Origin: Hydra vulgaris
Lineage: Eukaryota; Cnidaria; Hydrozoa; Anthoathecata; Hydridae
Direction of reading: 5' to 3'
Length of the DNA: 64,000 bases
Assembly (NCBI RefSeq): GCF_038396675.1
Contig: NC_088921.1
Coordinates: forward strand, 71,932,001-71,996,000
Shown here: in pieces, positions 9,790 to 20,034 of the stretch
Layout of the letters: each line of letters begins with the position of its first letter
Position numbering within the stretch: the first letter of the stretch is position 1
Translations under genes and position numbers: made by a program
Notes under the pieces: generated by a model
What the model was told of the DNA's origin: nothing
The model's database searches: none
The model's input: only the letters and a program-made list of their open reading frames with translations

Positions 9790-10644
9790 AAGTCAGAAGT
9801 TGAAAATGTCAGCGACACAACTCAAGGCGAATTCAGTTGCTTTTGCAATAAGTAAGAACTTCAATATGAGTTTCTTACATTTAAAACAGCTACAACAAAT
9901 GAAATTCGTATGCTTAGAGATGAAAACTCTAATTTGCGTGAATAAATAGAGTATCTTCAAAAAGAAAAACTTATTCAAGATGCAAAAGTAACAGCACTTG
10001 AGAAACAGTGGGCCTCAGATGTCAGCATTTCTGAATTACAAACTTTAAAACCTTACACTAACAGCAGCAATATAACAAACTCCAGCTGGGCCTCAGTAGT
10101 TTCTGGAAGAGGTAAAATAACAAGGTTAAACGCTCAACTAGAATTGCTTGATGCAAATGCACGTGAAGTTCAGAAAAGAGAAAAAAAACAAAAAAATGTT
10201 ATTATTTTTGGTACTGAGACATCTTCTTCTCTAGTCGCTGCCGACCGTATTGAACATGATAAAATGCTAGTTACATCACATTTAAACGAACTAAATGTTG
10301 AATGTAAGCATGTTACTATTAGACGCTTTAGAGGTGGCAAAAGCATCTCAACACAAACAGGTCCATTACAAGTAGTTTTTAATAACGTAGATGATAGAAA
10401 TACAGTTCTCAAAGTTGCCCATAAATTTAGACTCAACAATGCTCGAAATGGAATCTACATCAATCCAGATGAAACTCCTGCTCAACAAAGGCAATCTAAA
10501 CTACTACGTATTGAATGTAACAGGCTCAACAAAGAAAAACTTGAAAGTCAGCAAAAGGATCAGCCCTTTCGTTTTGCCATCCGTAGTGGTAGAGTCACAC
10601 GCGTTAATGGAGTTTGGGACTCAACCCTTGGAAAAAAATTATGA
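9790..10644 (+). pseudogene. LINE-D ORF1 protein (coiled coil, RRM-like)
   Basis: LINE ORF1 proteins bind element RNA and act as chaperones. From about 9890 a coiled coil is readable (EIRMLRDENSNLRE, then stop, IEYLQKEKLIQD), followed by SSWASVVSGRG. The open frame 10144-10644 holds KKQKNVIIFG, a long RRM-like region with VTIRRFRGGK, PLQVVFNNVDDRN and INPDETPAQQRQSKLLR, ending RVTRVNGVWDSTLGKKL. The R.G and ExxxxRxxLL spacing is typical of CR1/Jockey-group ORF1. The coiled-coil portion carries stops (one at about 9942), so translation could only cover the C-terminal domain. Confidence 0.75.
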
Positions 10645-10741
10645 TCCTAGACACGTTAAAACAGAATTAAAACTTAAATCAGTCCACAACAGAATCAATA
10701 ATAATATAAAAATGATTATCAATAATGAAAAAAAACACAAT

Positions 10742-11786
10742 AATTCATCTTAACAATTTTAGTTGTTTTTATACAAATGCGACCTCGTTAAACGCACGGA
10801 AGCTTGCCGAGCTGCAAAGCCTTATTCAAACTTCATAAGCACCACCAAGTCTTTTCTTTATAACAGAAACATGGTTTAATGAAAACTCTATTTTTAACCT
10901 CACTAATTATATCGCATATATGCATGATCGCACAATTAATCTTCATGGTGGAGTCTGCATTTACATATCTGATACACTAATAATCCATGAAGTAACATAT
11001 CTTGAACTTAACAACGACTCTAAACAAGTTTGGTGCTCAGTTAATCTTGGAACTGAAAAAATTATAGTTGGTTCTATATACCGTTTACCCCTCAGCAATA
11101 ACTTTGTAAATAATTCAATTAAAGCCTCTATAAATTTTGCATCTAATTTAGTCGAAAAAAAACACTACTCTGGTCTTCTTACCGCAGGAGATTTTAACCT
11201 TGACCATACCACATGGCATAACAACACAGCAATTACCACAAACTCACTAGCTGAAGACTTTATTGAAACATTTGATTCAAATCATTTAACACAGCATGTC
11301 AATTTCTATACTTTTCAATTGAACTCTATATTAGGTCCATCCAGCACTCTAGATCTTATTTTAACTGAGTTATCTCAACGTATATTTTCTCTTGAAAGAC
11401 GTTCTCAACTGGGGTGCACTAAAAAAGGACGAGCTCATTTAATTCTAACTTGGAATTTCGCTGTAGAATCGTCAAACCCTCCTAGAAATCGGTTTTCGTC
11501 ATCTCGACAAGATTTTAAAAATGACAATTTCGATAAACTAAACATGTATTTCAAAGATATTGACTGGGTTAATCGTTATAAAAATTTAAATATTAATGAA
11601 TGTTATAATGTATTCGAATCTATCTATATTGAAGGGTGTAATCTTCAAATACCAGCAATCAAATCGAATTATTCTGCTTTACACACACCTTGGATCACAA
11701 AAGAAGTAATCTCTGCTATAAAAAATAAAAAAAAACTTTATTATAGAAGCAAAAACCCAAACTGGCGTCTGGACACTAAACTATAA
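10742..11786 (+). pseudogene. LINE-D endonuclease
   Basis: Starting about 10755 the frame reads FYTNATSLNARKLAEL, a stop near 10837, then FFITETWFNE (catalytic Glu). The long open part 10920-11786 contains GGVCIYISDT, VGSIYRLP, TAGDFNLDH (catalytic Asp, about 11190), STLDLILTE and a degraded SDH region reading GRAHLILTW. In functional relatives this last block is SDHxxI, so the terminal catalytic His/Asp pair is damaged. The linker is cut short at 11786, and 11787-11988 is out of frame. Confidence 0.82.
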
Positions 11787-11988
11787 AATAATAGCTGCAA
11801 TAAAGTAAAACAAACTCTAACTCATTCTATTGCTCAATATGAAAAATCTATATCCAAAAAAGCCAAGACAAATCCAAAACTTATATATAGGTTTATAAAC
11901 ATGAAACTTAAAGTTAAAAATCAAATAGGTCTATGAAAGAGTCAAATGGAAACATTACTTCTAATGAAATGTTTTTACTCCTTTAAAT

Positions 11989-13430
11989 ATGAGTCAATCG
12001 CTGCCAACATTCAAAAAGAACACATTTTCTGTGATTGATGAGACGTCAGTCTTGAATAGACTTAATGAAAACTACATACAAGTGTTACTTTCAAACCTAA
12101 ACTTGCATAAACCAGCAGGCATAGACCGCATTCACCCACACGTCCTTAACAAATGTTCTTCATCTCTGAACGTGCCCATTACCTACATATTTATAAAATC
12201 TATATGTGAAGTTCAAGTCCCAGCCGCTTGGCTGGAAGCTAACATAACACCGCTTCACGAGAAAGGATCTAAACTTGATGCATCAAACTACAGACCGATT
12301 TCCCTAACTTCTGCCTGCTGCAAAATCCTAGAGCGTATTGTAAAAGATTGTTTAACCGAGTATCTAAGTGCAAATAATCTTTTATCTCAAAATCAGCACG
12401 GGTTTGTTCCAAAAAAATTATGCATTACCAATTTATTCGAAACTTTCGATCAGATTATGGTATCTCTAATATGATTCTTAATTGGATAAATTCTTTTCTT
12501 TCTAAAAAAACACGAGTTGTCATGGGTTCCACCATTTCAGATTCGTTACCAGTCACCAGTGGTGTCCCTCAAGGATCTGTTTTAGGACCACTTCTATTCA
12601 TCTTATACATTAATGACATAACAGACCTAGTTAGCAATCCAATAAAGTTATACGCTGATGAAAGTAAAGTTATTTCCACAAATTCTACACCTGAGAGCCC
12701 AGCTCTGCTCCAGATGGATATAAATCACATTGTGTCTTGGACTCTAACCTGGCGCCTACGACTTAATTACAAAAAGTGCCTTATCTTACACTTTAACAAA
12801 AGCAAAAATCCTAACCACCAATACTATATCTTGACTCAGCAAGGGAAGCAGCTTCTTGATTCCTCGTACAGTGAAAGAGATCTTGGGATTTGCATTTCAC
12901 ACAACCTCAAATAAGATACACACGTTGAAATAATATCATCAAAAGCTAACTCTGTTCTCGGTCAACTAAAGAAATCATTTATTTATAAAAATGCACAAGT
13001 TTGGAAGAGTCTCTACACATTGCTGGTCAGACCTCACCTTGAGTATGCTGCTCCTGTGTGGAATTATCTTTCTGCGCACAACGTTGAAAAAATTGAAAAA
13101 GTCTAAAACCGTGCCACCAAAGCAATTCCATCTCTAAAAGCGTTATCCAGTGAAGCCAGATTAGCACACCTTCATCTTACCTCACTAAATGAAAGACGCA
13201 ATCGAGGTGATTTAATCTACAACTTCAAATTTATAAATAATTTAGAAAATATTTATTGGATTAACCCATAAATCGGCTATCCATCTGTGCAAATAACTAG
13301 AGGACACTCTCATCGTCAATACAAAGAGTTTTTTAACGCTTCTGACCTCAATAACAACATGCGTGCTATTTCAACTAGTCATCTCAATGAATTTAAAAAT
13401 CGTTTAGACAAACACTGTAGCCAACACTAG
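11989..13430 (+). pseudogene. LINE-D reverse transcriptase
   Basis: The RT shows HKPAGIDRIHPHVLN, NYRPISLTSACCKILERI (about 12290-12340), NQHGFVPKKLCITNLFE, then a frame change near 12450. SGVPQGSVLGPLLFILYIND follows (about 12560-12615). The catalytic box reads YADESK at about 12650: the second Asp of YxDD has become Glu. The thumb (RPHLEYAAPVWN) and C-terminal region run to about 13430 with stops, and a segment after SHRQYKEFFN is deleted. A palm fragment between NLFETFD and MILNWINSFL (about 45 residues in relatives) is also missing. Confidence 0.85.
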
Positions 13431-13538
13431 TATTAAAGTTAATGTACCAAATTGCTGCTACAGCTCATTGTCTACTGGCAAAGAGCTAAAGGGTTGCTAC
13501 CCTTTTCAAGCGACATTTTATTGTTCGCCGCAGCTTAT

Positions 13539-13557
13539 CATTATTATTATTATTATA
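13539..13557 (+). repeat. (TTA)n 3' end of LINE-D
   Basis: Five to six TTA units form the 3' end of the element next to the LINE-C target TATA, which is a common tail type for CR1/L2-group LINEs. Confidence 0.7.
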
Positions 13558-14786
13558 TAATAAACAGTTTGGATTTCAGCCAGGGTATTCAACTGACCAT
13601 GCTATTATTAATATTGTTCACGATATATTTAAAGCATTTGTCGAAAGTAAGTTTACCCTCGGATTATTTATAGATCTTAGCAAAGCCTATGATACAGTAG
13701 ACCATAGCATTCTTAAAAAAAAACTTGAAAGTTATGGAATTAAAAGCACATATTTAGAATGGCTCAAAAGTTATCTAAGCAATAGAAAACAATACATAGC
13801 ACAGGAAGAAGGAAAAACTGATTACTTGACAATAACTTGCGGTGTTCCCTTACGCTCAATTCTGGGTCCACTGTTATTCCTTATTTATGTAAACGACTTT
13901 CATAAGTTTTCAAATATTTTAAATTCAGTTTTATTTGCAGATGACACAAATTTATTTTATTCTAATAGAGATGTCAACCTTTTATTTAAAATAGTAAACA
14001 AGGAAATTTTATATCTAGCGGAATGGTTTAAGTTAAACAAATTGTCGTTAAATTTAAATAAAACTAAGTATACTTTTTTTCATAGAATTCACGATCAAGA
14101 CAATATTCTATTAAAACTTCCTGATCTTAATATTGGTTTCTCTAAAATAATTAGTGAGTCATCATTAAAGTTTTTAGGAGTGATACTTGACGAAAACTTG
14201 ACATGGAGAGAACTCATAAGAACTTTAGAAGATAAAATTTCAAAAAATATTGCCATTCTATACAAAGCTAAGCAATTATTAAACCAAAACTGTTTAAAAA
14301 TCTTATATTTCTCCCTCATACACTGTTATATAAACTATGCAAATATTGCATGGTGCAGCTCTAATGTAAGTAAAGTTAAAAAATTGCTTAGTAGACAAAA
14401 ACACGCTTTCAGAATTATTTCAGGTGCAGGTTGTTTTACACATTCTAAAGAACAATTTAAAAATCATCACATACTTAATGTTTTTCAGTTGAAACTATCA
14501 AATTCTTATATTTATGTACAAATTTCATAATAAATTAACTCCTATAATATTTAATACACTTTTCAATAAAATTAACCACGAGTACCCTACAAGGTTTTCA
14601 AATTACAATTATGAGCAACCTAAAATGCACTATTTGGTTACTAAATTTTCTAATGCCATCAGAGGTCCTAAATTATGGAACACTTTGTTAAATAACCAGC
14701 TGAAAAATTGTTCTTCGCTTTCTCTATTCAAACAAAAACTAAAACAAAAACTTCTTAACGATGTTAATGAATTAAATTCTCTTTAA
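13558..14786 (+). pseudogene. LINE-C RT core and C-terminal region
   Basis: The RT continues from the segment before LINE-D: NKQFGFQPGYSTDHA, FIDLSKAYDTVDHS (about 13670-13700), TCGVPLRSILGPLLFLIYVN, then FADDTNLFYS near 13930 with both Asp intact. The thumb and C-terminus (SLKFLGVILDENLTW, KILYFSLIHCYINYANIAW) are open to 14530, then shift frame into 14514-14786 (NAIRGPKLWN). PLRS in place of the usual PQGS means the normally conserved Gln and Gly are mutated. Confidence 0.9.
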
Positions 14787-15207
14787 GATTCTTTACTTCG
14801 TCTTCTTTTTTTTTTTTTTTTTTTTTTTTTTAACACCTATTTTATTAACTGGTCTTTAATTTAAATTTTCCTTAAAATTTACTATTAACTTATTTTTAAT
14901 TTTTAGGTGTAATTATAATTGTTATTATTATTATTTTATTTTTTATTTTTTTACGATTTTATTTTGATTATAGATTAGTTACTGATCTTAACATACTTGT
15001 AAAATTTGTATTTATTTTTTATATCGTAAAAAGTAATTTTATGTTTACATGTTAATGATTGTACACACTTGCTGATGAAAGCACGTCGGGGCATAGTGAC
15101 AAGGCAAATATTGTCTTTTTTTAGCCCCGGTTATGTAAATTTTATTTTAGAAAAACGGCATCTTATTCTTTTTTTAATGAAGAAATAAAGTAAAATGAAT
15201 AAAAAAA
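14787..15207 (+). other. LINE-C 3' untranslated region
   Basis: AT-rich, with a run of about 27 T at 14804-14830 and a GC-richer block (AAAGCACGTCGGGGC, about 15077) before the A-rich terminus. No coding signal. Confidence 0.65.
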
Positions 15208-15380
15208 TTAACTTTTTTGTGTTAATTGGTATAAAATGAGTAATAAACATTCTGTAAACAAAAATTAAGTTACTCTATAATAGAGTTTCACTTCCTCTAT
15301 TAAATTATATATCAAACATAGCGGTAGCACTTTTATTTTCTTCTTATTTTAGGTATTTTCTTACATATATGTAAACAAAA

Positions 15381-15413
15381 ATGAGTGCGTCTAAATTTAT
15401 GAAAACCACTGTG
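15381..15413 (-). repeat. Right terminal inverted repeat of the Tc1 element
   Basis: Exact reverse complement of 4689-4721. Confidence 0.92.
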
Positions 15414-16683
15414 TATAGCATGAGATCAATTGGGCAAAGGTATTTAGGACTAGAAAAGTTTTCTGCATTAATGAACCTCCCAAGCCCGATGAGTAAAAAA
15501 AATAAAATTGTTCTTTAAAAGTTATTACTGATGCTGTTACTACAGTTGCCTAAGAAACAATGCTTGAGGCTGCAAAAGAAATAAAAAGTAAGAGCAACAA
15601 CATTGTTGATACAGAAGTTTCAACTATTGGAATTTGGCAACGTAGAGGGTATAGTTCACTGAACGAAGTTGTGACAACATTGTCAATGGATAATGCAAAA
15701 CTGTTAGATATTGAGCCAATGAGTAGACTTTGTAAGCAATTTCAACTACGTGAAGATTTAAAATCTAAAAACTCAGAGAGCTGCAAAAATTGGTACAAAT
15801 CTTATAGTTGTAACGTAAATTGTATTGGCTCTGCAAGATGTATGGAAGTGACTGGTGCCAAATGCATATTGAGAAGATCTGTCAAAGAATACGGATTGCA
15901 GTATATTAATTTTTATGGAGATGGTGACAGGAAAAGCTATCCAGCTGTAAAATTTACTTATCCTGGTGTTAAAGTTGAAAATTTAAAATATGTTGGGCAG
16001 AAACAAGTTGGGACACGTGTAAGAACATTAAAAAAAAAAAATGAAAAGCCTTTGTGGCCTTGGAAAGTTATCAAACAGTATTATTGATAAGCTTCAGAAT
16101 TATTATGGGATTGTGGTATGAAGTCATAAAAATAATCTACTAGACATGAAGAAATCTATTCATGCTACAATTTTTTATGTTGCCTCATTAAAGGAAAATA
16201 ACTGGCACACTCACTGTCCAAATGGTGAAAACAGTTGGTGAAGGTTTTAGAAAAATAAAGCAACAGGCAAGTCAACTTAAAAACCAGGTGCAGGACTTCC
16301 ACTATCAACTAAAAAACATTTAAAACCAATATATACAGATTTAAGTGAGGAGTCTTTGTTACGTAAATGTTTGTATGGGCAGACATAAAATCAAAACGAA
16401 AGTCTAAATGCAATGATTTGGGATCGAATCCCTAAAACAAAGTATGTGATCCTAACGCAGTTAAAATTTGGAACTTACGATTCTGTAGCAAACTTTAATA
16501 TTGGGAGGAAAAGTTCTATTTTAATTTACAAACAGTTAAAATTATGACACCTATTTATTTAGCTGGATATAAAAATCTAGAGTCATAAAAGAAGTGGCGA
16601 CAGATTCTGCGAGGGTTGTCAAAAGCATCAAAGGATAAATATGAAAAATTTGAAAGAAGTCAGTATGCTCCTGGGTCATTCTG
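15412..16683 (+). pseudogene. Mutator-like transposase, main part
   Basis: It resumes the gene begun at 4407: VYSMRSIGQRYLGLEKFSA, LPSPMSKKN, a frameshift near 15515, then the open stretch 15560-16087 with TIGIWQRRGYSSLNEVVTTL (first catalytic Asp region, here without the usual D before G-W), CSVNC-type Cys pairs, KMEV-like CMEVTGA, YYGDGD-like INFYGDGDRKSYPA (catalytic Asp) and YVGQKQVGTRVRTLKK. A stop at 16085 and further shifts follow through LIDKLQNYYGI, MKKSIHATIFYVAS, HCPNGENSW, NQNESLNAMIWDRIPK (Glu) and YDSVANFNIG near 16500. In relatives the first block reads DGTWQRRGF, so TIGIWQRRGY has lost that Asp. Confidence 0.75.
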
Positions 16684-16737
16684 AAACTTTTTTTTAAATA
16701 TAATGAAGTTGTATTCTATATTTAATTACATTATATA

Positions 16738-16780
16738 AAACAAGGTACCTAAAACAAGGTACCTAAAACAAGGTTTTTAA
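16738..16780 (+). repeat. ACAAGGTACCTAAA short tandem repeat
   Basis: Three copies, the last degenerate, of a 14-bp unit. Confidence 0.8.
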
Positions 16781-17284
16781 ATGCCCGGCTGTGATAACTT
16801 TGGAACTGCTCGGTGTTTAATGATGAAATCTTCAGTAATTGTTCTATTTTATACCTTCTGTGATTTGAACCTCTACTTTTATGAAACATTTGACAGAACA
16901 CGTTCTACGTTTGTTTCAGTTGCCTATATTTGACCAAAATTAATTAAACGACAATATAATTGCCCTCTTAAGATCAAACTGCCATAATTTTCATAAAAGG
17001 GAATTGCAACATGACAGTTTGAATATATGTAGTTCTTCTGATGAGCCGGGGCATTAACTTGTTTTTTGGTTATTTTTCAACATTTTCTTGTTTACCGTGG
17101 CAACAAAACACTATTTGTAATAATTTTTGATTTGAAATATAAAATTTCGACATTATATGTTGTTTAAAATCAATTTTACTGTTTGAACATGAGTTTTAAC
17201 ATTTTTGGGGTACTTCCCCCTTAAAGTAAAATTTAATTACAGTATTACTATTTTTACTTTAGTCTTAGTCTGAATCATATTTGA

Positions 17285-17345
17285 AATATACTTGTGACAC
17301 ATATACTTGTGACATGTATACTTGTGACATATATACTTGTGACAT
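17285..17345 (+). repeat. TATACTTGTGACAyr tandem repeat
   Basis: Four copies of a unit of about 16-17 bp (ATACTTGTGACATATAT with variation). Confidence 0.8.
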
Positions 17346-18059
17346 TTACTTATAGTATAAGTAATACTATAAATAAATGTTAAAAGCATATAATATCATT
17401 CAGTCCAAAAGTTATAGTCTTAATCTTATAATTTGCTTTTGACTAAAGCTTAGTTCTCATCATTGTGTCATTTTTTAATGAATTTTATTTATTTTTGGAA
17501 CAAAAATATTGTAACACTGTGAGATTGTAGAAATGGCAGCCCAAACAGATTGAAACACTTGGTACAGTACACTTACAGTTTTGTTTATTTAGCGCGTTTT
17601 ATTTTTTAATATGTGTCAAAGAAAAACTTACTCCGAATCGACAAACCATAAATCAAAATGACACCATACGTACCTTCAATCAATCATTTTAGAATTGAAT
17701 AATTCAGCTACAATTACATTGAGAAATTTTGTAGCAAAGTTTTAAAGTCTTTTTTAAACTTAACGCACTTGTATATATAGTTTACTATAAACAAAATAAT
17801 TATATTTGAGTTTTCACTCAAGGCAACCCAACCCTCAACCAGACCTTCATGTTTCACCCATTCTATAAATTTAATTTTCGTATGAGTTTTCTTTTTATAC
17901 AAACCAATTAGATTTGTGTTAACAAAGTTATACCTTTTCGCAAAAAAAAATCAAAAGGTTATGCGTGGTAGTGTGCGTGCTATTGCTTTTCTGTAATTTT
18001 TAAAGCAAATTTATTAAATATGTTTTCGTTACGTCCGTAACTAAATAATTTTTTAAAAC

Positions 18060-18175
18060 CTCGTAAAACCATAGTCAAAAGAAGTTAAACATTCTTTTGA
18101 CTATGGTTGCTAAGTTTTACCATAGTCAATAGAAGTTATAATATAACTTCTATTGACTTGGGTAAAACTTAGCAA
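18060..18175. repeat. Paired hairpins around CATAGTCAA(A/T)AGAAGTT
   Basis: The arm ACCATAGTCAAAAGAA at about 18069 pairs with TTCTTTTGACTATGGT near 18092. A second arm, CAATAGAAGTTATA, pairs with TATAACTTCTATTG just after it. The two hairpins share the same core sequence, so they may have arisen by duplication of one palindrome. Confidence 0.8.
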
Positions 18176-18386
18176 ATAAATAAAAACCGCCGTGTTTTAT
18201 TTTCATATTTTTTGTATTCAATTTTTTACAATAAAAAAAAAATTGAGTTTTGTTCTATTGAACTTTTATCTTATTTTAAAAATTAAAGTTTTTTTTTTTT
18301 AATGAGTGACTGAAGGGGCATTATGAAAAAGTTGTGACGGTTAACATAATCCTTACCTTCTTCGTTTCTCTGACTGATTATAACAG

Positions 18387-18390
<4 letters not shown>

Positions 18391-18472
<82 letters not shown>
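18391..18472. repeat. (TA)n microsatellite
   Basis: About 80 bp of uninterrupted TA dinucleotides next to an inverted copy of hAT coding sequence. Confidence 0.95.
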
Positions 18473-18475
<3 letters not shown>

Positions 18476-18556
18476 AACTATTACTTATCACTGCCTAATC
18501 TGCATCAAAAAGAATGTCCTTTTAAATAATGGGGAAATTTAAAAGAAACATCTATA
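18473..18556 (+). repeat. Inverted duplicate of hAT coding sequence
   Basis: ACTTATCACTGCCTAATCTG and the following bases up to about 18556 repeat, in reverse complement, 19138-19215 inside the hAT-A relic. Identity is near perfect over about 75 bp. Confidence 0.85.
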
Positions 18557-18559
18557 ACA

Positions 18560-18574
18560 TCTATATATATATAT

Positions 18575-18640
<66 letters not shown>

Positions 18641-18664
18641 ATATATATATATATATATATATAT
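18560..18664. repeat. (TA)n microsatellite with palindromic borders
   Basis: A TA array bordered by ATTACTATATA and TATAGTAATATA. Next to it is a short GGCATCGGCTTT tandem (18665-18697). Confidence 0.9.
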
Positions 18665-18916
18665 TAGGCATCGGCATCGGCTTTGGCATCGGCTTTTTGA
18701 AAACTTTTTAAGTTTTATTTAACTGTATAACTTATGGATCCAAACTTGACAAACAGAGAAGTTCAAGAAAAATCAAGAAATGCAAATTTAAAAAATATAA
18801 ACATAAAGTATAGCATATTTTAAGCATAATAGAACAAATTGTGTTATGTTAGGAAGAAATGCAAATTTTTATAATGTTATGAAAAGGAATAAAATATGTT
18901 ATATAAAGCTGTGAAT

Positions 18917-20034
18917 CTATTTTTTTGTTTCCATTTCTCCAAAAAGTTTCCAATTTGCATGCACAAAAGCTAGATGTTCTCCATGTTCTGCAGTTAATCG
19001 GGACCGTTTCGATTCATAAATACTTCCCCCAGTACTAAACAATCTTTCGCTAAACACAGAAGAAGGCGGAGCCCCTAGATATTTTTTTGCTAGGTATGAG
19101 AGGTCTAAAATATTATTGCTACTAGAGTGTTTCTTTATAGAAGTTTCTTTTAAATTTCCCCATTATTTAAAAGGACATTCTTTTTGATGCAGATTAGGCA
19201 GTGATAAGTAAAAGTTTATTTCATCAACCCAATAAGCAATGTAAGTAAATAAAAAAATCAAACTATAATAAAAAATCCTGATTTTTATTGTTTAAAATAT
19301 TATTCATTAATTAATATTATTATTATTATTTTATTTCCATTCTATTATTTATATAATAATTTATAATAATTTGGAATAATGTTTTTTCCTTAATAATTTA
19401 AATTAGACAAGAACAAAATGTTAGCAAAGTTTTTATTTTAAGTCTATTAAAACTTATATTATTTCCTTTTTCTCAAAATAAATTTGTTGAAAGTTTTTTA
19501 CAGTTTTTCGCTTTCATTGATTTTGTTAATTCAAGCGGCGTTTTTGAAACTTGATAAAAATTGTATATGCTTTCTTTCATTTTTAATTTTTTGAGTGGAG
19601 AGCTAGATACATGGTTTGGTTCAGATGAAGCATTTGTTTTATCATCTGATTGAGTTAAGTTTTCGGTAGATATAAGGCTCTCTGTAATATCCTTATTATT
19701 TAGGTTCATGTATTTTTCTAGAATATTTGATTTTATAGTCTCTTTCTCCTTATCTGAAATGACATAAATTAGTTTGAATCTTGGATCTAAAACTGTAGAA
19801 ATATTCAAGTTTTTATTATATTTATAGCTGGAAAACCTTGAAATAAAATATTTTTTTCTTTTATCATAGTTTTTATTTCACCTGCATTTTCTGAAGCATC
19901 GGCTAGGTACGATTCCATTGAAACTATAAATGAAACAAGTTGAGACACTCTGCCCTTTTTTCACTGATCTCGAGTGTAGCTGCCTCGGAATGCTTTAAAA
20001 CTATCAAGTAGTAGAAAAATACGGGTTCTGGTTC
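18917..20034 (-). pseudogene. hAT-A transposase, C-terminal part
   Basis: On the minus strand the chain reads from about 20034: PVFFYYLIVLKHSEAATLEI, then MESYLADASENAGEIKTMIK, NISTVLDPRFKLIYV (about 19800, a hallmark of ZBED-type hAT transposases), a charged linker to a stop at 19473, a gap of about 240 bp (intron or insertion), CPFK-stop-WGNLKETS, and the dimerisation domain LAKKYLGAPPSSVFSERLFS with GGSIYESKRSRL and the tail to 18917. It ends abruptly at the Polinton on the right. The catalytic N-terminal half is not found on this side. Confidence 0.82.

Larger units (their letters stand above)
9643..13557 (+). mobile_element. LINE-D, second nested non-LTR element with ORF1
   Basis: A different LINE from A and C: it has a recognisable ORF1 (coiled coil plus RRM-like domain), an endonuclease and an RT, and ends in a (TTA)n microsatellite (13539-13553) rather than poly-A. 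It interrupts LINE-C at CTATA within the RT. TATA at 9639-9642 and at 13554-13557 is a plausible short target duplication. Codon usage is less AT-biased than in LINE-A and LINE-C. Several internal stretches are missing (near 11790-11980 and 13330-13400). Confidence 0.85.
6025..15207 (+). mobile_element. LINE-C, CR1-like, hosting two further insertions
   Basis: A plus-strand LINE with endonuclease (6262-6553 plus 8281-8660), linker (8680-9188), RT (9190-9642 plus 13558-14530), C-terminal region (to 14786) and a 3' UTR ending in ATAAAAAAA at about 15207. It closely resembles LINE-A in motif spelling and domain order. It is inserted in the 5' untranslated part of the Tc1 element. Two mobile elements lie inside it; joining across each puts the LINE reading frame back in register. 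Confidence 0.85.
4691..15411 (-). mobile_element. Tc1 (DD34E) element carrying nested insertions
   Basis: The ends are a matching 33-bp inverted repeat: CACAGTGGTTTTCATAAATT from 4689, with its exact complement ending at 15413. Between them, on the minus strand, are a Tc1 transposase (4953-5986) and an unrelated 9.2-kb LINE. Without the nested DNA the Tc1 would be about 1.5 kb, the usual size. The dinucleotides just outside CAGTGG are CA and TG rather than TA, so either the TA duplication has mutated or the termini include these bases. It interrupts the Mutator-like gene. Confidence 0.85.
16684..18390. other. Spacer with small repeats, no gene seen
   Basis: AT-rich and without credible coding signal on either strand. 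It holds two tiny tandem repeats (16738-16780 and 17285-17345) and an inverted-repeat cluster (18060-18175). An ORF at 17714-17902 on the minus strand has no recognisable features. Confidence 0.6.

Noticed and set aside
17714..17902. 62-codon minus-strand ORF
   Set aside because: No motif, no context and a length expected by chance.
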